Virus record (IMG/VR): IMGVR_UViG_3300012005_000039
Location: 1-29,130 of that record
Length of the DNA stretch: 29,130 nucleotides
Direction: 5' to 3' (one strand)
Source of the DNA: a virus
Part shown: positions 23,664-29,130 of the stretch, piece after piece
Position numbering within the stretch: position 1 is the stretch's first letter
Layout: each line of letters starts with the position of its first letter
Program-made: the position numbers and the translations under genes
The notes under the pieces: model-generated
Seen by the model: the letters and a program-made list of their open reading frames with translations, nothing else
Databases searched by the model: none
What the model was told of the DNA's origin: nothing

Positions 23664-23950
23664 TACAAGCCTCGACCCTCTTTTTCAATGGCCTGTTCCG
23701 CCTCCCACTCGATACGCTGTGGAGTTTTCGATTCGATGAGTCCTGTAACGGTATCTGTCTCACTGATTTCTCGGGGCGGGGTATAGTCACCCATAGTGAC
23801 TGTTGGCTTAGGCTCTGGTATCAGTCCTGCTTGGTCAGCCTTAAGCGTTCGTATTTTGTCTACTAATGTACGTGTATAAAAACCCAGCCAATAGCTAGCA
23901 GTACAGCTAACAAGTACAACAAGTAGAGATACCAGAACGTATGCATCCAT
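23663..23950 (-). CDS. Membrane-anchored protein following groEL
   Basis: A 95-residue protein has an N-terminal membrane segment (YVLVSLLVVLVSCTASYWLG, residues about 4-24). A basic helix (RTLVDKIRTLKADQ) and a Pro/Glu/Thr-rich tail ending EWEAEQAIEKEGRGL follow. It starts at an ATG immediately after the groEL stop (TAAATG). The Cys in the membrane segment is not a clear lipobox. The topology could be N-out, with a cytoplasmic tail, or the reverse. Its place directly behind a chaperonin gene is unusual and gives no obvious function. Confidence 0.65.
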   Translation of the reverse strand: MDAYVLVSLLVVLVSCTASYWLGFYTRTLVDKIRTLKADQAGLIPEPKPTVTMGDYTPPREISETDTVTGLIESKTPQRIEWEAEQAIEKEGRGL

Positions 23951-25486
23951 TTAGTCTTTTTTCTCATCACGGTCAACAAGTATAATTCCGCTACTAGTGG
24001 TCAGCAACTTAGCCGCTACAGATGCAGCATTAGTAATAACTTCTTTGACAACTAATGCAGGGTCAACCACGCCAGCTTTAATCAGGTCAACTGGCTTGTC
24101 GGTCACTTTACGCAGATTGAAGCCGTAGTTAAGCGGTGCTTCCTGGACAAGTGTTAAAAGTTTCTCTGAGTTATAGCCACCGTTACTAGCAAGCTGCTTA
24201 AAAGGTGCTTCAAAAGCCTCTGTAAAACCGACATTTAAGCGGGCAAGGGTAGTACCACCACCCGCTACTATGCCGTCCTTGAGTGCGGCTTGTGAGGCTG
24301 CTACCGCATCAATTACCCGGAGCTTTACTTCTCTTTGTTCGATTTCGCTTGCTCCACCAACTCTAATAATTGCTACTTTGCCAGTGAGCCAGCTAAGTCG
24401 CTTACGGATCATTTCAATGTCAATCGGACTACTAGCCGCTGCTAGTTGTATCTGCAAGTCTTTCACACGCTTGTCTACAGCCTCTGTGGCGCCGTCTGAG
24501 CCGAGTAAGGTCGTACTACTGGTACTTATCACTACTTTGGCAGCAAAGCCCAGCATATCGGCGTTAAACTCGTAGGCGTTCAAACCTTCAGTGATAACGG
24601 TTGCGCCAGTCAGTAGGGCTAAGTCTTCTAAGAAGAAGTTACGTGACTCATAGGGCGGGTCAACAATACTGACAATCATCTTGTTACTAAGCCGTTTCTG
24701 GACTAGGTAGGCAAGGGCATCACCGATAACTGACCCGATAACGACAATCTCTTTGAACTTATCTGGGATAGCCTCGAAGATTTCGTCGGCCTCGACCTGT
24801 GACGATAGTTGCTTATCGAGTATCAGAATTGGTACGTTGAAGTGTTTACTCTCTAGGTTGGCCGGGTCTTTGGCTAGGTAGGCTGAGATTAGACCTTTAC
24901 GGAAGTAAAAGCCTTCAACAATCTCGTTATAGATACCACGACCAGCAAAGTCTTCAATGGTCACTCCCCCGTCAGCTCCGATTGAACCAATCGTATCGGC
25001 TACTAACTCGCCAATAGCATCGTCACCTGAACTAGTTGTGGCAACCTTAGCCAGCATCTTCGGATTAAGAGGTAACTTGATGCGGTCTATCTCAGCGACA
25101 GCTTTATCGGCGGCATCGACAATCTGCCGACTGACGACCATCTGATTATTACCAGCAGCCACCAGCTTACGGCCAGCCGTGTAGAAGTGATAGGCAAGAA
25201 TGACACTAGCAGTAGTACCATCGCCGACACTGACATCTGACCGCTTACTGGCTTGGGTAGCAATGGCAGCGGTGGCGTTTTCGATAGCATCTTCAAACTT
25301 TAGCTTACGGACGTTGTTCACACCATCTCGGCTTATCTCTGGGTCGCCATACGGGTACTCTATAAGGGCATTACCAGCATTCGGGCCGTATGACTCTTTG
25401 GCGACGTTATAGACCTTTAGAAAGCCGCTGTGTATCTTAGCGTGTAGTTCGTCGCCAAATACTACATCTCTAGTTAATTTTGACAT
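23951..25486 (-). CDS. groEL: GroEL-like chaperonin (Cpn60)
   Basis: This 511-residue group I chaperonin is read from ATG 25486. An upstream in-frame TTG at 25510 is rejected, because AGAGG precedes the ATG and MSKLTRDVVFG matches GroEL beginnings. Conserved nucleotide-pocket pieces are present: ESYGPNAG (31-38), ISRDGV with Asp54, GDGTT (88-92), the VIDAV Asp just before DGIVAGGGTTLARL, and GVVDPALVVKEVITNAASV near the end. The apical helices (QVEADEIFEAI, DALAYLVQKRL) keep the hydrophobic pattern that binds substrate and co-chaperonin. All three domains are represented. The C-terminus ends DRDEKKD without the usual GGM tail. It presumably folds phage proteins, possibly capsid protein. Confidence 0.93.
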   Translation of the reverse strand: MSKLTRDVVFGDELHAKIHSGFLKVYNVAKESYGPNAGNALIEYPYGDPEISRDGVNNVRKLKFEDAIENATAAIATQASKRSDVSVGDGTTASVILAYHFYTAGRKLVAAGNNQMVVSRQIVDAADKAVAEIDRIKLPLNPKMLAKVATTSSGDDAIGELVADTIGSIGADGGVTIEDFAGRGIYNEIVEGFYFRKGLISAYLAKDPANLESKHFNVPILILDKQLSSQVEADEIFEAIPDKFKEIVVIGSVIGDALAYLVQKRLSNKMIVSIVDPPYESRNFFLEDLALLTGATVITEGLNAYEFNADMLGFAAKVVISTSSTTLLGSDGATEAVDKRVKDLQIQLAAASSPIDIEMIRKRLSWLTGKVAIIRVGGASEIEQREVKLRVIDAVAASQAALKDGIVAGGGTTLARLNVGFTEAFEAPFKQLASNGGYNSEKLLTLVQEAPLNYGFNLRKVTDKPVDLIKAGVVDPALVVKEVITNAASVAAKLLTTSSGIILVDRDEKKD

Positions 25487-25769
25487 CTTCAAAACCTCTA
25501 ATATCTTCAAATTTTATAAAGCAAAACTGTTGACCATCACGCTTAATACGTGCGCCCTCTTTATATTCCTCGAAGTAGACTCGCTTACCAATAAACATTT
25601 CCCACATATGCTTTATGCCATCAAAACTTGCTGCTGGTATAGCTACTACTATCCCATTGGTACGGGTTTGATACTTGCCTTCTTTTACTTCGACTCTATC
25701 GAGTTTGATGAGTACACAATCGTTTACGGGAATAAGAGAGTGCTGGGCTGGTGTTTGGCCTGTGTGCAT
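25470..25769 (-). CDS. groES: GroES-like co-chaperonin (Cpn10)
   Basis: This 99-residue protein aligns by eye to GroES. SLIPVNDCVLIKLDRVEVKE corresponds to the first strand (PLHDRVIVKRKEVE). KYQTRTNGIVVAIPA is the mobile loop, with the IVV tripeptide in place of IVL. IGKRVYFEEYKEGARIKRDG and FCFIKFEDIRGFE match the C-terminal core. The roof region is altered (ASFDGIKHMWEM). It overlaps groEL by 17 bases, in the normal groES-groEL order. No Shine-Dalgarno is visible, and the predicted transcript starts about three bases before the ATG, so the message may be leaderless. It should cap the neighbouring chaperonin. Confidence 0.85.
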   Translation of the reverse strand: MHTGQTPAQHSLIPVNDCVLIKLDRVEVKEGKYQTRTNGIVVAIPAASFDGIKHMWEMFIGKRVYFEEYKEGARIKRDGQQFCFIKFEDIRGFEDVKIN

Positions 25770-25775
25770 GTTGAC

Positions 25776-25808
25776 TTGATAATACTATAAAACACTGTAA
25801 AATTACAA
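25776..25808. promoter_or_regulatory. Overlapping divergent promoters
   Basis: Plus strand: TTGATA (25776-25781) and TAAAAT (25798-25803), each five of six with a 16-bp spacer, serve the lysis block (leader copy 4). Minus strand: TTGTAA (25808-25803) and TATTAT (25784-25779), 18-bp spacer, serve the groES operon. The -10 of each lies on the -35 of the other, so only one could be occupied at a time. Confidence 0.55.
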
Positions 25809-25823
25809 CTATTAAGGCACGTA

Positions 25824-25853
25824 GCCCCATACCATTTAGGTTTGGGGCATTTT
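25824..25853 (+). terminator. Leader hairpin before the lysis block (leader copy 4)
   Basis: GCCCCATACC pairs with GGTTTGGGGC (nine pairs, one T-T mismatch) around ATTTA, followed by ATTTT. It lies within the predicted 5' leader, about 14 bases from the start, preceded by AAGGCACGTAGCCC as in the other leader copies. No plus-strand gene lies directly upstream, so it is unlikely to be a simple terminator of preceding transcription. Confidence 0.6.
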
Positions 25854-25868
25854 AAAAAGGAGAATCCA

Positions 25869-26006
25869 GTGGCTAAGTCACCATCCGAAGTACTCAAAAA
25901 GACCAAACAGACAGATGAAAAAGAGAATAAAGGCGAAGATAAAGACGATAAAAAACCTCGTAAAAATGCAATGCTTAACTGGATTGCCAAGAACAAAAAA
26001 GGCTAG
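25869..26006 (+). CDS. Small highly charged 45-residue protein
   Basis: GTG 25869 with AAGGAG at 25857-25862 (six-base spacing) opens a 45-residue frame ending at TAG 26006, two bases before the endolysin ATG. The product is almost entirely Lys, Glu and Asp (KKTKQTDEKENKGEDKDDKK) with a short C-terminal helix (NAMLNWIAKNKKG). The excellent ribosome site and spacing make it real. It could be a lysis regulator or translational lead gene. No family is recognised. Confidence 0.7.
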   Translation: MAKSPSEVLKKTKQTDEKENKGEDKDDKKPRKNAMLNWIAKNKKG

Positions 26007-26008
26007 AT

Positions 26009-27379
26009 ATGTTTGCTCAAATCAATTACCAGCAGAGACTTGGTAACAGTGGTCTAACGCTTGCCGAGGCCGGTTGTTTTGTAACGGCTGACGCTAACCT
26101 ACTTGAGTCTGTCGGCATAAATGTTGACCCGGCTACTCTTAACCAGTTCTATATTGACCACGGCGTATATGCGTATGACGCTACAGATAGGGCTAACGAT
26201 GACCTATTCTGGGGTTCGGCTAGTAAGTATGACGGCCGCCTAAAGCTTATCGCTACCGGTACGTCAGGCTGGCCTGATAGCAACTTGGCAGAGGTACGCT
26301 TCCATTATCAGAGTATCAGTCACCCGTGGCTTGACGCTGCTAATACCCGTCCTAATATGATTACTCACTTCTGTAAGGTTGATGACTGGAATAGTCAGCT
26401 GATCGTTGACAGCTGGGATGGTAAGGTTAAGAGTCCTGGCCCATACGGACAACCGACCGGCTGGGCTATATTTAGTTTCGAGCAACCTGCCCCACCGCCT
26501 CCACCACCCGTAGAGGTACCCGTCGTAGTTGCCCCAGTAGAACCACCGCCACCCCCTGCTCTGCCCTACGCCCCAGTCGTTGCCCCATCGACCGCTCCAT
26601 ACGTACTGGTTAAAGACGTACTCGGTTACGGCACTGCTACTAACGCTGGCAATCACGCCAACCCTGTCGCAGACTTGCCAGAGGGTGATTACTACATCTT
26701 TAATACTTATCCGAACCGTCCTGACTTAATTAACATTACTAAGACCGCTGGACGACCGGGTGATGTTACGACCAATCAAGGTGGTTGGATTAACACGGCC
26801 GATAACGTCATAGTTCCTGAAGTTGTTGTACCCCCGCCAGTCTTGCCACCAGCTAACTATGGCGGCGTGACTCGGACCGATACCAGTACACCTGTACCTG
26901 TATTAGTAGTTACCCCACCACTACCCACAGAACCGTTACACGTTGAAGCACCGACTAGCCCAGCCCTGCAAGTTGAACCAACCACTAATACCAATGCTTG
27001 GAAAACTACCAATAGCCCGTTACAGCTAGACAGAGCTGTCCAGTGGTTCGAGTCACGCAACAGCCAAACTATCCAGATACACGATCTAGACCAAAAAGGT
27101 TCAGCCGTACCATTAAAGCCATACACAGCAGTACCGTTAGTAAGTGTGTTTGAAAAAGATGGTATCCGTTACGGTCGGACGCAGAAAGTCGCTAACGCTA
27201 ATCTATGGTACGGCGTACCAATGAGCATCCTAGTACCAGAAAATGACATCTTCGGCACCGCTAAGACAATCGCTGAACGGGCCTTTACGCACAGCCTGAA
27301 ACTATCCGATGGGCCAGCTATCATGCTCGGTAAACTGGAACGCTTTATTGACGGTATTAAACAAACAAGGAGAAAGTAA
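26009..27379 (+). CDS. Modular endolysin, C39-like peptidase plus SH3-like domain
   Basis: A 456-residue protein begins with YQQRLGNSGLTLAEAGCFVT, the start of a papain-like C39-type peptidase: Gln8/9, Cys23, His120 (MITHFCKV) and Asp134 (LIVDSWDG) fit the catalytic set. A first Pro-rich linker (about 160-200) leads to an SH3-like repeat (YVLVKDVLGYGTATNAGNHA to GGWINTADN). A second Pro-rich region (about 270-335) and a C-terminal domain (about 335-456) of unknown fold follow. Its place before a holin-like gene supports a role in cell-wall cleavage. AAGG lies before the ATG. No signal peptide is visible, so export would rely on the holin. Confidence 0.75.
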   Translation: MFAQINYQQRLGNSGLTLAEAGCFVTADANLLESVGINVDPATLNQFYIDHGVYAYDATDRANDDLFWGSASKYDGRLKLIATGTSGWPDSNLAEVRFHYQSISHPWLDAANTRPNMITHFCKVDDWNSQLIVDSWDGKVKSPGPYGQPTGWAIFSFEQPAPPPPPPVEVPVVVAPVEPPPPPALPYAPVVAPSTAPYVLVKDVLGYGTATNAGNHANPVADLPEGDYYIFNTYPNRPDLINITKTAGRPGDVTTNQGGWINTADNVIVPEVVVPPPVLPPANYGGVTRTDTSTPVPVLVVTPPLPTEPLHVEAPTSPALQVEPTTNTNAWKTTNSPLQLDRAVQWFESRNSQTIQIHDLDQKGSAVPLKPYTAVPLVSVFEKDGIRYGRTQKVANANLWYGVPMSILVPENDIFGTAKTIAERAFTHSLKLSDGPAIMLGKLERFIDGIKQTRRK

Positions 27380-27834
27380 TGGACAGATATATTAACCTAG
27401 CGCATCAGGTATATGCATACGCATTAAGCATACCGACCAGCAGTTACTACACGTTCGGCTTGATAGCCGGTGGCGCAATTGCCTCTAGCGGTCTTGTCGA
27501 GCTGTATAAGCGGCATTACAACGTCAAGAAGCAAGAAGCCCTAGCTAAGAACGCTACGGCCTACCTACTGACCGCTGCGTCGTTTGTGTTCACGTTTGCG
27601 GCTGGCGTAATCCAGTACGGTAGCGTTAACCCTAACTTCCTAGGCAGTCATACGCTACAGGTAGTCGGTTTCGCGTTTGTGATTTACCACTTTGGCATGA
27701 GTGCCGGATATAAAAAGATAGCAAAAATAGTAGGAAGCTGGGTGTCAAATGCATCAAGTTATAAGGCGGAAACTGCAGCAATCCCTGCTGTACCTGTTGA
27801 GCCAGTCGTTACACCAGTAGACCCGTTAATCTAA
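27379..27834 (+). CDS. Holin-like membrane protein
   Basis: A 151-residue protein has three hydrophobic segments, at about residues 23-43 (YYTFGLIAGGAIASSGLVEL), 58-79 (ATAYLLTAASFVFTFAAGVI) and 90-111 (HTLQVVGFAFVIYHFGMSAG), then a Pro/Val-rich tail. Such a layout next to an endolysin fits a class I-type holin, which would open the inner membrane. It overlaps the endolysin stop (TAATG), with AAGGAG upstream. Its last nine bases overlap the convergent minus-strand gene. Confidence 0.65.
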   Translation: MDRYINLAHQVYAYALSIPTSSYYTFGLIAGGAIASSGLVELYKRHYNVKKQEALAKNATAYLLTAASFVFTFAAGVIQYGSVNPNFLGSHTLQVVGFAFVIYHFGMSAGYKKIAKIVGSWVSNASSYKAETAAIPAVPVEPVVTPVDPLI

Positions 27835-28047
27835 TATAGAACTGATTAGCGCACAGTCACCGATACGACAATCATTAGCCGACTGTCGGTGCTGTTGCTT
27901 AACGTGTCCGTGAATCAGTCTGCCCCGTTCACTACGTATAAAGGCGTAGACTATCTTCTCGAAATGATTAACTGACCACATAATAGCGTGGACAATCGAA
28001 TAAAGTACCAGTGAAGTGACTATCTCATTAGTAGTTATTAGAATCAT
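27826..28047 (-). CDS. Small unknown protein with hydrophobic N-terminus
   Basis: A 73-residue frame begins MILITTNEIVTSLVLYSIVH. It has one hydrophobic segment at the start and a basic His/Arg/Gln-rich rear (FIRSERGRLIHGHVKQQHRQ). It is 21 bases downstream of the spanin-like gene in the leftward block. No Shine-Dalgarno is apparent, and its 3' end overlaps the holin-like gene by nine bases. It may be real, but support is modest. Confidence 0.45.
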   Translation of the reverse strand: MILITTNEIVTSLVLYSIVHAIMWSVNHFEKIVYAFIRSERGRLIHGHVKQQHRQSANDCRIGDCALISSILD

Positions 28048-28068
28048 GTTTTTGTTTTTAAGTTGTTA

Positions 28069-28380
28069 TTACTTACAAGCGTTGACGGGTACGGTGACTA
28101 AGCCACGGGTAGCTTTAGCTTGGGCTAGTGTTAAAACATAGTCACAAACAGCCTTTTTATCACTAGTCAGCTTAGTAATAGTAGCGGTCTGAACGGTTGA
28201 TAGTTCGACTCTTGCCTTTTCTGCGTCACTGGCAATCTTAGCGACTGCGGCATTGTGCTGGTTTACGCTTACTCTGTGTTGCTCGTACCTGACAGCTGAA
28301 TAGCTAAACAGGGCTAGGGCAACTAGCAAGCTTAAAGTTAATAGTGTGAATGATTTTTTGGTTGTTTTACTCATAAGCAT
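28069..28380 (-). CDS. Spanin-like single-span protein
   Basis: A 103-residue protein has a Lys-rich N-terminus, one membrane segment (FTLLTLSLLVALALFSYSAV, about 11-30) and a heptad-like helix (NAAVAKIASDAEKARVELST). Two Cys follow near the C-terminus (AVCDYV and NACK), a possible disulfide. This is the layout of inner-membrane Rz-type spanins, and the gene is close to the endolysin and holin. An alternative ATG two codons in (28374) is possible. The function is inferred from architecture only. Confidence 0.55.
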   Translation of the reverse strand: MLMSKTTKKSFTLLTLSLLVALALFSYSAVRYEQHRVSVNQHNAAVAKIASDAEKARVELSTVQTATITKLTSDKKAVCDYVLTLAQAKATRGLVTVPVNACK

Positions 28381-28388
28381 AATATAAC

Positions 28389-28625
28389 TTACTTGCTATC
28401 CAACTCCAATTCTTTATCAGCCTTAGCCTGTTCTTCCTTATATATATCCCGCCAACGTTCAATCGTGGCACGAGCTACTTTGAAAGCCCGTGCCAGATTT
28501 GATACGTTGACTTCAGCCTCGACTAGGATAGCGAAGACTTTATAGCCTAGCCCTCTATGTTTGCTCTGCGTACCTTGCAGATAGACCTCAAGGCCATCGT
28601 CAGATATGCGTTTATGTTTAATCAT
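28389..28625 (-). CDS. Helix-turn-helix protein
   Basis: This 78-residue protein has a central VEAEVNVSNLARAFKVARAT followed by IERWRDIYKEE, a well-formed helix-turn-helix with the recognition helix on VARATIERW. The N-terminal stretch (MIKHKRISDDGLEVYLQGTQ) is basic, and the C-terminal is a charged helix. AAGGG lies before the ATG. It lies between the Gly-Tyr protein and the spanin-like gene. It may be a small transcription regulator or a DNA-packaging adaptor. The target is unknown; the palindromes at 22889-22945 are one candidate. Confidence 0.65.
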   Translation of the reverse strand: MIKHKRISDDGLEVYLQGTQSKHRGLGYKVFAILVEAEVNVSNLARAFKVARATIERWRDIYKEEQAKADKELELDSK

Positions 28626-28669
28626 ATTACTTACCCTTATAACAGATTATGGATTGCTTGTACATTAAA

Positions 28670-28924
28670 TTACCAGCCGTCGCCGTAGCCGTAGCCGTAG
28701 CCGTAGCCGTCGCCGTAGCCGTCGCCGTAGCCGTCGCCGTAGCCGTCGCCGTAGCCGTAGCCGTAGCCGTCGCCGTAGCCGTAGCCGTAGCCGTAGCCGT
28801 CGCCGTAGCCGTTGCCGTAGCCGTTGCCGTAGCCGTAGCCGTAGCCGTCGCCGTAGCCGCCTTTAATACCAGCGGTTTGGCTATCTTCGCCTAGGCTAGC
28901 AACTATGTGAGTTGCTAAGGCCAT
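28670..28924 (-). CDS. Gly-Tyr dipeptide-repeat protein
   Basis: An 84-residue protein has a 22-residue unique head (MALATHIVASLGEDSQTAGI, then KG). It is followed by a Gly, 30 X-Gly dipeptides and a terminal Trp. X is Tyr 20 times, Asp eight times and Asn twice. The start ATG overlaps the stop of the upstream gene (TGATG), strong support that this strand, not the Ala-Val frame opposite, is coding. No family is certain. I recall similar low-complexity Gly/Tyr/Asp proteins beside related phage genes, but this is unverified. The tail may be disordered or sticky. Confidence 0.7.
   Translation of the reverse strand: MALATHIVASLGEDSQTAGIKGGYGDGYGYGYGNGYGNGYGDGYGYGYGYGDGYGYGYGDGYGDGYGDGYGDGYGYGYGYGDGW
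28676..28855. repeat. Hexamer minisatellite, 30 units
   Basis: About 180 bp of GCCGTN (read on the plus strand) varies only at the last base (A, C or A/T-type). On the minus strand each unit is (T/G/A)ACGGC, coding Tyr, Asp or Asn followed by Gly. Slippage can add or remove units in frame. Confidence 0.95.
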
Positions 28925-29130
28925 CAGGATAACTCGCTATCCCACTTTTTGTCGTCACAGGTAACAGTGGCAACAACTGTTAAAATGTGGAACTCAACAT
29001 GGCCCGCTTTATCTAATTTAGTGCCTGCTTGCTTACCAGCTAACGCCAGTTCGCCCAAGCCTTTAGTTGTTCCCCATTGGCGAATAACATAGGCATTTTC
29101 TAGGGTGCAGATATCATCTTTTTTAGAGTA
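28924..29130 (-). CDS. Unknown phage protein, 5'-truncated (DUF6948-like?)
   Basis: An open frame enters from the right edge on the minus strand and ends at TGA 28926-28924. The visible 68 residues contain CTLENAYVIRQWGTTKGLGE, then LALAGKQAGTKLDKAGHVEF, and VATVTCD, a beta-rich pattern. From memory it resembles the C-terminal half of the DUF6948 family of small phage proteins, but this was not checked. The stop overlaps the start of the Gly-Tyr protein, so the two are coupled. Its start lies outside the window. Confidence 0.6.
   Translation of the reverse strand, partial: YSKKDDICTLENAYVIRQWGTTKGLGELALAGKQAGTKLDKAGHVEFHILTVVATVTCDDKKWDSELS

Noticed and set aside
25487-25510. Upstream TTG start adding eight residues to GroEL
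   Set aside because: The ATG at 25486 has AGAGG upstream and yields a normal GroEL N-terminus.
26264-26656. 130-residue minus-strand Trp/Gly-rich frame
   Set aside because: It is a shadow of the proline-rich linker of the endolysin.
28676-28855. Tyr/Asp/Asn variation (TAC, GAC, AAC) as a diversity-generating retroelement variable region
   Set aside because: Only the first codon base varies and the second A never changes, the units are perfect tandem hexamers, and no reverse transcriptase or template repeat is present. Slippage explains it.
28676-28855. CRISPR array
   Set aside because: Repeats are six bases and contiguous with no spacers, and no cas genes are present.
28649-28894. Plus-strand frame coding a long Ala-Val repeat protein
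   Set aside because: It is the antisense of the Gly-Tyr hexamer array. The minus-strand frame has a TGATG-coupled start with the upstream gene, so the minus strand is coding.

Overview
The window is a block of a tailed double-stranded DNA phage genome. It carries the packaging, head, tail and lysis genes, plus a phage-encoded chaperonin pair. The order terminase small and large subunits, portal, acidic scaffold, major capsid protein, decoration-like proteins, adaptor-like protein, large nozzle-like protein and internal-virion-like proteins, with no tape-measure gene, tail sheath or long tail tube, points to a short-tailed (podovirus-like) virion. Gene packing is tight, with many TAATG or ATGA stop/start overlaps, and the standard genetic code fits throughout. 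I see no integrase, replication gene, tRNA, insertion sequence or CRISPR array. The host cannot be named from this sequence. CTAG tetramers look common, which argues mildly against an enterobacterial host.

Layout. 1-700 (+): two adjacent small basic proteins with KGG-like motifs and a zinc-ribbon protein. 713-6294 (+): small terminase, PBSX-type large terminase, a second zinc-ribbon protein, a small membrane protein, the portal with a Pro/Gln/Met-rich tail, the scaffold and a 50-residue protein. 6405-10600 (+): major capsid protein, two decoration-like proteins, a protein ending in an AT-hook-like motif, an overlapping coiled-coil protein and a small virion protein. 10602-14712 (+): a beta-helical tail spike and small fibre-like proteins. 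14744-19405 (+): adaptor, nozzle-like protein and a pair of related tail proteins. 19460-22434 (+): two Ala/Gly/Gln-rich proteins that look like ejected internal virion proteins.

22440-22860 is a regulatory-looking switch region with hairpins, a direct repeat and a minus-strand terminator. A lone plus-strand gene follows (22860-23135), and its start region carries two perfect 12-bp palindromes. 25769 back to 23128 (-) is an apparent operon: GroES-like co-chaperonin, complete GroEL-like chaperonin, a membrane-anchored protein and two unknown proteins. A divergent promoter region (about 25770-25868) separates it from the plus-strand lysis block: a 45-residue charged protein, a C39-peptidase-like endolysin with an SH3-like domain, and a holin-like protein. 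The right end (27826-29130, -) has a cut-off gene translationally coupled to a Gly-Tyr repeat protein, an HTH protein, a spanin-like protein and a small membrane protein.

Two things stand out. First, the co-encoded GroES/GroEL pair retains the nucleotide-site aspartates but lacks the usual GGM tail. Second, one architecture recurs in front of four gene blocks (major capsid 6299-6404, fibre block 13074-13149, internal virion block 19383-19459, lysis block 25776-25868): a candidate -10 element, an AGGC...AGCCC motif at the expected transcript start, a terminator-like hairpin with a U-run, then a start codon. This looks like a phage-specific leader or operon-boundary element.
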